From NCBI GenBank assembly GCA_023423855.1, contig JAFAEU010000186.1, forward strand, positions 1 to 10,794: a stretch of 10,794 bases of DNA, read 5' to 3'. Under the pieces are notes generated by a model that saw only the letters and a list, made by a program, of their open reading frames with translations, did no database searches and had not been told where the DNA came from. The DNA comes from Pseudomonadota bacterium. Its GTDB lineage: Bacteria; Pseudomonadota; Gammaproteobacteria; Xanthomonadales; Xanthomonadaceae. Below are positions 7,268 to 10,794 of this stretch, in pieces (position 1 is the stretch's first letter; every line of letters begins with the position of its first letter). A program made the position numbers and the translations under genes.

Positions 7268-8334
7268 TGCCACTGCGATTGCGAATACCGGCATGGCTGT
7301 CGCCGCAGCCGGACTCGATCGCCGCGCAGGACCAGCGCATGGGGCGCTCGCCGTGGCTGGCCATGGTCCACGTCGTGTGGTCGGTCTGGGTGTTCCTGAC
7401 GCCGGCCTTCGCCGGCGGCGAGTACGGCTATACCGCGCGTTGGGCCTGGTTGACGCTGCTGTCGTTCCCGCTGTTCCTGTGGCTGTACGCGATGACCGTG
7501 GTCCTGTCGCCGCGCAAGGCCTACGCCTGCGCGCTGGCGATGGTGGTCCTGTGCCTCGCGCTGCTGCGGTGGTACCCGTCGGGGCTGAGCTACTTCGTGT
7601 TCGGGTGCGTGATGCTGCAGCCGCGCCGCGGACATTCGGTCCTCGGCTACCTCATCGTGCTGGTGGTGGTCGAACGCATCAGCCTCGAACGCGATGCGGC
7701 GCTGCGCCTGTCGCACGACGAGGTGCGGCGCCTGGCTGCGCTGGCCGAACGCGAGCGCATCGGCCGCGACCTGCACGACCTGCTCGGGCACACGCTGTCG
7801 ATGGTGGCGCTCAAGTCCGACCTCGCCAGCCGCCTGCTGGAGCGCGATCCGGTCGCCGCGCGCGGCGAGATCGACGAAGTCAGCCGCGTCGCGCGCGAGG
7901 CGCTGTCGCAGGTGCGGCGCGCGGTGAGCGGCATCCGCGCCGCCGGCATCGCCGCCGAACTGGCCTCGGCCAAGCTGCTGCTGGAAACCGACGGCATCAC
8001 CTTCGACTACCGCTTCGAGGACGGCTTCGCCGACAGCGCGCTGCCGGCCGGCGTCGAGAGCGCGCTGGCGATGACCGTGCGCGAGGCCGCGACCAACATC
8101 CAGCGCCACGCCCGCGCGCACCGGGCGGAAGTCAGTTTCGGCATGGAGGACGGCGAGGCGGTGCTGCGCATCGTCGACGACGGCCGCGGCGGCGCGATCG
8201 TGCCCGGCAACGGCCTGGCGGGCATGCGCGAGCGCATCGAGGGCGTGCGCGGCCGGCTGCGGATCGAAGCCGGCGACGGTCGCGGCACGCGCGTGGAAGT
8301 GCGCGTGCCGCTGGCCGCCAACGACGACGCCTGA
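7267..8334 (+). CDS. Membrane sensor histidine kinase, DesK family (HisKA_3)
   Basis: A 355-residue sensor kinase from ATG 7267; a GTG three bases upstream is possible and has better spacing (9 nt) from the GAGG at 7251. Five hydrophobic segments near residues 31-50, 61-80, 86-101, 107-117 and 125-135, with almost no extracytoplasmic loop, form a DesK-like membrane-embedded sensor. A short coiled helix leads to the HisKA_3 dimerisation domain ERERIGRDLHDLLGH with phospho-acceptor His170. The ATPase domain has the N-box REAATNIQRHARA (Asn277), DDGRGG (304-309) and GNGLAGMRER (314-323). All residues needed for activity are present. DesK-type kinases sense membrane fluidity, thickness or lipid-active compounds rather than soluble ligands, which fits its position behind an ABC-2 exporter. 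Its partner regulator starts 64 nt downstream. Confidence 0.94.
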   Translation: MPLRLRIPAWLSPQPDSIAAQDQRMGRSPWLAMVHVVWSVWVFLTPAFAGGEYGYTARWAWLTLLSFPLFLWLYAMTVVLSPRKAYACALAMVVLCLALLRWYPSGLSYFVFGCVMLQPRRGHSVLGYLIVLVVVERISLERDAALRLSHDEVRRLAALAERERIGRDLHDLLGHTLSMVALKSDLASRLLERDPVAARGEIDEVSRVAREALSQVRRAVSGIRAAGIAAELASAKLLLETDGITFDYRFEDGFADSALPAGVESALAMTVREAATNIQRHARAHRAEVSFGMEDGEAVLRIVDDGRGGAIVPGNGLAGMRERIEGVRGRLRIEAGDGRGTRVEVRVPLAANDDA

Positions 8335-8398
8335 ACCGCCCTGTGGGAGCGGGGCGATCTGCTAACGTGCCGCGCATGTCGTTTCCGCGCCCGACACC

Positions 8399-9001
8399 AT
8401 GATCCGCATCCTGCTCGCCGAGGACCAGGCGATGCTGCGCGGCGCGCTGTCGGCGCTGCTGGGCATGGAGAGCGACATCGAGGTGGTCGGCGCCGCCGCC
8501 GACGGCGAGGGCGCGTGGCGCGAGCTGCAGCGGCTCGGGCCGGACATCCTGGTCACCGACATCGAGATGCCCGGCCTGACCGGGCTCGAACTCGCCCAGC
8601 GCATCCAGCGCCACGCACTGCCGGTGAAGGTCGTCATCGTCACCACCTTCGCGCGCGGCGGCTTCCTGCGCCGTGCGCTCGATGCCGGCGTATCGGGCTA
8701 CCTGCTCAAGGACGCGCCGGCCGAACAACTGGCCGATGCGCTGCGCCAGGTGCATCGCGGCGGCCGCGCGATCGATCCGCAGCTCGCGCTCGAGGCCTGG
8801 GGCGAAGCCGATCCGCTCAACGACCGCGAGCGCAAGGTGCTGCGGCTGGCGGGCAGCGGCATGAGCGCGAACGAGATCGCGGCGCAGCTCAACCTCTCGC
8901 ACGGCACGGTGCGCAACTACCTGTCCGAAGCGATCGGCAAGCTCGGCGTGGGCAACCGCATCGAGGCCTACCGGCTGGCGCGGGAGAAGGGCTGGCTGTA
9001 G
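8399..9001 (+). CDS. Response regulator, NarL/DesR family (receiver plus LuxR-type HTH)
   Basis: A 200-residue transcription factor, partner of the kinase just upstream. Receiver domain: acidic pair Glu8/Asp9, phospho-acceptor Asp54 in LVTDIEMPGLTG, Thr82/Thr83 at the switch position and Lys104 in YLLKDAP. A short linker leads to the LuxR/NarL-type HTH, NDRERKVLRLAGSGMSANEI to NLSHGTVRNYLSEAIGKLG (141-183), ending LAREKGWL as in DesR. Phosphorylation should promote dimerisation and binding to palindromic DNA. The ATG at 8399 has no purine-rich ribosome site; an out-of-frame ORF of 8 codons from 8376 ends on it (ATGA). Likely targets are its own exporter operon and possibly the divergent efflux operon through the palindrome at 4782-4793; this is inference. 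Confidence 0.95.
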   Translation: MIRILLAEDQAMLRGALSALLGMESDIEVVGAAADGEGAWRELQRLGPDILVTDIEMPGLTGLELAQRIQRHALPVKVVIVTTFARGGFLRRALDAGVSGYLLKDAPAEQLADALRQVHRGGRAIDPQLALEAWGEADPLNDRERKVLRLAGSGMSANEIAAQLNLSHGTVRNYLSEAIGKLGVGNRIEAYRLAREKGWL

Positions 9002-9014
9002 GCAGCTCGGCCGC

Positions 9015-9037
9015 TGGTCCAGGGAAGGCCTGGACCA
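9015..9037 (+). terminator. Terminator-like hairpin after the response-regulator gene
   Basis: TGGTCCAGG (9015-9023) pairs perfectly with CCTGGACCA (9029-9037) around a 5-base loop, 13 nt after the stop codon at 8999-9001. Only two T follow, so it lacks a proper U-tract. It probably marks the 3' end of the operon, either as a weak intrinsic terminator or as a stabilising structure behind a Rho-dependent end. Confidence 0.55.
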
Positions 9038-9048
9038 TTCGCGCTCAG

Positions 9049-9149
9049 CCCGTCATCCCCGCGAAGGCGGGAAGCGCTCTGCAACAGCTGCAGGCTGGCC
9101 AATCCCGCCGAATCAAAGGCTTGGATGTCCCGCTGCGCTCGAAATGACA
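9049..9149. repeat. REP-like composite repeat element
   Basis: Bounded by GTCAT (9052-9056) and ATGAC (9144-9148). The left part holds CCCGC-GAAG-GCGGG (9058-9071), the widespread proteobacterial repeat that reads as SRLRGDDG in the opposite strand. GGCGGGA (9066-9072) also pairs with TCCCGCC (9103-9109), and CTGCA pairs with TGCAG (9079-9093). The right end, read on the minus strand from 9149 to 9124, matches 22 of 26 bases of the element arm at 3387 to 3362, so the two belong to one dispersed family. No open frame of interest lies in this intergenic stretch. Confidence 0.7.
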
Positions 9150-9172
9150 CTTGTCCGCAGGTTCCCTAGACT
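9144..9172 (+). promoter_or_regulatory. Sigma-70 type promoter for the small membrane protein gene
   Basis: ATGACA (9144-9149) matches 5 of 6 bases of the -35 consensus, and TAGACT (9167-9172) matches 4 of 6 of the -10, with a 17-bp spacer. A start near 9179 gives a leader of about 22 nt to the ATG at 9201, which contains GGAG 10 nt before the start. The -35 hexamer is the terminal part of the REP-like element. Confidence 0.6.
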
Positions 9173-9200
9173 GCGCCCACCTGCCCGGAGACCCGCCGCC

Positions 9201-9632
9201 ATGACCGCAAGCAAGCCTCCCGTGCTGTTCTGGATCGTCGCCGTCCTCGCCGTGCTGTGGAACCTGGCCGGCACGTACTCGTTCTATTACCACCTCAGCG
9301 CCACGCCCGAGATCGTCGCCGGCTGGGCGGACGACCAGCAGCGCATCTTCGCGGCGATGCCGCGCTGGCTGTTCGTGCCGTTCGCGGTGGCCACCGTCGG
9401 CGGCCTGGTCGGCTCGTTCGGCCTGCTCTGGCGCAGCCGCTGGGCGGTCCCGGTGCTGGCGCTGTCGCTGCTGGCGATCATCGTCCAGTTCGCCGGCAAT
9501 TACCTGACCACGCCGCTGCTGTGGGAACTGACCGGCGCGCGCGGCGCGCTGTTCCCGCTGGTCATCGCGCTGGTCGGCCTGTTCCTGTGGTGGTACGCGC
9601 GCCGCGCAGCGGCACGCGGCTGGCTGCGCTGA
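9201..9632 (+). CDS. Small four-helix inner-membrane protein, function unknown
   Basis: A 143-residue protein with four hydrophobic helices near residues 8-30, 57-78, 82-102 and 114-133, and short polar loops. Recognisable features are an N-terminal WNLAGTYSFYYH stretch, a first loop with WADDQQRIFAAMPRWLFVPF, and a basic C-terminus RRAAARGWLR. I recall similar short membrane proteins in Xanthomonadaceae, sometimes labelled sugar transporter without evidence; I cannot assign a function. The frame is open from 9144, but that ATG lies in the promoter -35 and the repeat. The ATG at 9201 follows GGAG and begins a normal membrane protein. It has its own promoter and ends only 6 bp from the convergent aminopeptidase gene. 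Confidence 0.85.
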   Translation: MTASKPPVLFWIVAVLAVLWNLAGTYSFYYHLSATPEIVAGWADDQQRIFAAMPRWLFVPFAVATVGGLVGSFGLLWRSRWAVPVLALSLLAIIVQFAGNYLTTPLLWELTGARGALFPLVIALVGLFLWWYARRAAARGWLR

Positions 9633-9638
9633 CCGGGG

Positions 9639-10794
9639 TCAGGACGCGTAGCGCGCCTTGAGCATCGCGTAGGCGGAGCGCAGCGCCAGCGCTTCGCCAC
9701 CGGCCGGGCGTCCCGGCCGCGCGCTGTCGTTCCACGCGTACACGTCCAGGTGCGCCCAGGGCGTGCCTTCGGGCACGAAGCGCTCGAGATACAGCGCGGC
9801 GGTGACCGCACCGGCCATGCGCGAGCCGGCGTTGGCCATGTCGGCGATGTTGCTGGTGAGGTAGCGCAGGTACGGGCGCCACAGCGGCATGCGCCACAGC
9901 GGGTCGCGCACGCGTTCGCCGGCGGCGAGCCAGTCGTTCGCCAGCGCGTCGTCGTTGGCGAACAGCGCCGGCAGGTCAGGGCCGAGCGCGATCCGCGCCG
10001 CGCCGGTGAGCGTGGCGAAATCGAGGATCAGGTCCGGCGACAGCTCGCCGGCATGCGCCAGCGCGTCGCCCAGCACCACGCGGCCTTCGGCGTCGGTGTT
10101 GTCGATCTCCACGCTCACGCCCTTGCGCGTGGCGATCACCTCGCCCGGGCGGTACGCGTCCGGCCCGATCGCGTTCTCCACAGCCGGCACCAGCAGGGTG
10201 AGCCGCAGCGGCAGCGCGCGCGCCATCACCAGTTCCGCCAGCGCGATCGCGTGCGCGGCGCCGCCCATGTCCTTCTTCATCCAGCGCATGCCGTCGGCGG
10301 GCTTGACGTCGAGGCCGCCGGTGTCGAAGCACACGCCCTTGCCGACCAGCACCAGGTGCGGGTGCGAGGCATCGCCCGATTGCAGCTTCAGCAGCCGCGG
10401 CGCGCGGTGCGAGGCGCGGCCGACGGCGTGGATCGCGGGGAAGTCCTGCGCCAGCAGTTCGTCGCCGACGATGCTTTCGAACGACGCGCCGTGCGCCATC
10501 GCCACCTCGCGCGCAACCGCCTCCAGCTGCTCCGGTCCCATGTCCTGGGTCGGCGTGTTGACCAGGTCGCGCACGCGCACGCAGGCGGCGAGCACGTCGC
10601 GGACTTCCTCGTCGAGCGCATCCAGCGCCAGCCGCGCCGGCGCCCGCCCGCCCTGCTTGTAGCGGGTGTAGCGGTACGCGCCCAGGCCCCAGCCGAGCTG
10701 CAGCGCCGCCAGGTGCGCGGGTTCGAGCGCGTGCGCCAGCGCCCAGTCGCCGGCCGGCAGCGCGCCCGCGCCGTGCGCATGGGCGTACGCGTCC
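9639..10794 (-). CDS. Leucyl-type aminopeptidase, M17 family (N-terminal part outside window)
   Basis: A cytoplasmic two-metal (zinc or manganese type) aminopeptidase that removes N-terminal residues from peptides. The frame is open to the right edge, so 384 residues are visible and I expect roughly 70-100 N-terminal residues to be missing. The catalytic domain is complete: VGKGVCFDTGGLDVKP (metal-binding Lys and Asp plus the second, catalytic Lys; about 10300-10350), KKDMGGAA (metal Asp), and the family signature NTDAEGR (10080-10100) with metal-binding Asp and Glu and the catalytic Arg. DFATLTGA and the C-terminal SNIADMANAG are also typical. The signature is followed by V where most PepA proteins have L, and CFDTGG replaces TFDTGG, so it is a divergent PepA/PepB-like member. 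Convergent with the membrane-protein gene and probably unrelated to the transport loci. Confidence 0.93.
   Translation of the reverse strand, partial: DAYAHAHGAGALPAGDWALAHALEPAHLAALQLGWGLGAYRYTRYKQGGRAPARLALDALDEEVRDVLAACVRVRDLVNTPTQDMGPEQLEAVAREVAMAHGASFESIVGDELLAQDFPAIHAVGRASHRAPRLLKLQSGDASHPHLVLVGKGVCFDTGGLDVKPADGMRWMKKDMGGAAHAIALAELVMARALPLRLTLLVPAVENAIGPDAYRPGEVIATRKGVSVEIDNTDAEGRVVLGDALAHAGELSPDLILDFATLTGAARIALGPDLPALFANDDALANDWLAAGERVRDPLWRMPLWRPYLRYLTSNIADMANAGSRMAGAVTAALYLERFVPEGTPWAHLDVYAWNDSARPGRPAGGEALALRSAYAMLKARYAS

Noticed and set aside
8341..8365. TGTGGGAGCGG stretch resembling the start of a common Pseudomonas/Xanthomonas REP
   Set aside because: Only about 11 bases fit, the expected complementary half (GCCGC) does not follow, and it lies in a short spacer; too little to call a repeat.
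9633..9638. Possible shared terminator between the convergent genes
   Set aside because: Only 6 bp separate the two stop codons and no hairpin with a T-run is visible there.

Overview
This is a GC-rich, gene-dense window with no RNA genes, CRISPR array or insertion sequence that I can see. GC-rich codon use, TAGACTG-type -10 boxes and REP-like repeats whose read-through gives the SFRAQRDI and VISSVARDLL peptides together suggest a gammaproteobacterium of the Xanthomonadaceae (Lysobacter/Luteimonas-like). That assignment is inference from style, not a database result.

Left half (1-4669, minus strand): a four-gene tripartite-type ABC efflux locus, transcribed right to left. It holds a periplasmic membrane-fusion protein (3437-4669), a MacB/LolD-type ATPase (2500-3192) and two different MacB/FtsX-type permeases (1309-2475, and 1-1295, which runs off the left edge). 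The 244 bp between the fusion-protein gene and the ATPase gene is rich in structure. It holds a REP-like inverted repeat followed on the transcribed strand by seven T, which looks like an intrinsic terminator or attenuator, plus a perfect 11-bp hairpin and a 13-bp direct repeat.

Centre (4670-4876): a 207-bp divergent control region. It has a perfect 12-bp palindrome TGACAGCTGTCA at 4782-4793, about 42 bp upstream of the transcription start I predict for the efflux locus.

Right half (4877-9037, plus strand): an ABC-2 exporter with its own two-component system, in the order ATPase, permease, small exported thioredoxin-fold-like protein without cysteines, DesK-type histidine kinase, NarL/DesR-type response regulator. 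A 9-bp hairpin follows. The gene set resembles the Bacillus YvfRSTU and LnrJKLMN loci, in which a membrane-sensing kinase/regulator pair controls an ABC-2 exporter. The likely logic is that the kinase senses envelope or lipid stress, the regulator activates the exporter, and it perhaps also activates the divergent efflux locus through the palindrome.

Right end (9049-10794): a second REP-like element whose end supplies the -35 box of a good sigma-70 promoter (9144-9172), then a small four-helix membrane protein of unknown function (9201-9632). Convergent to it, only 6 bp away, is the 3' part of an M17 leucyl-type aminopeptidase gene (9639 to the right edge).
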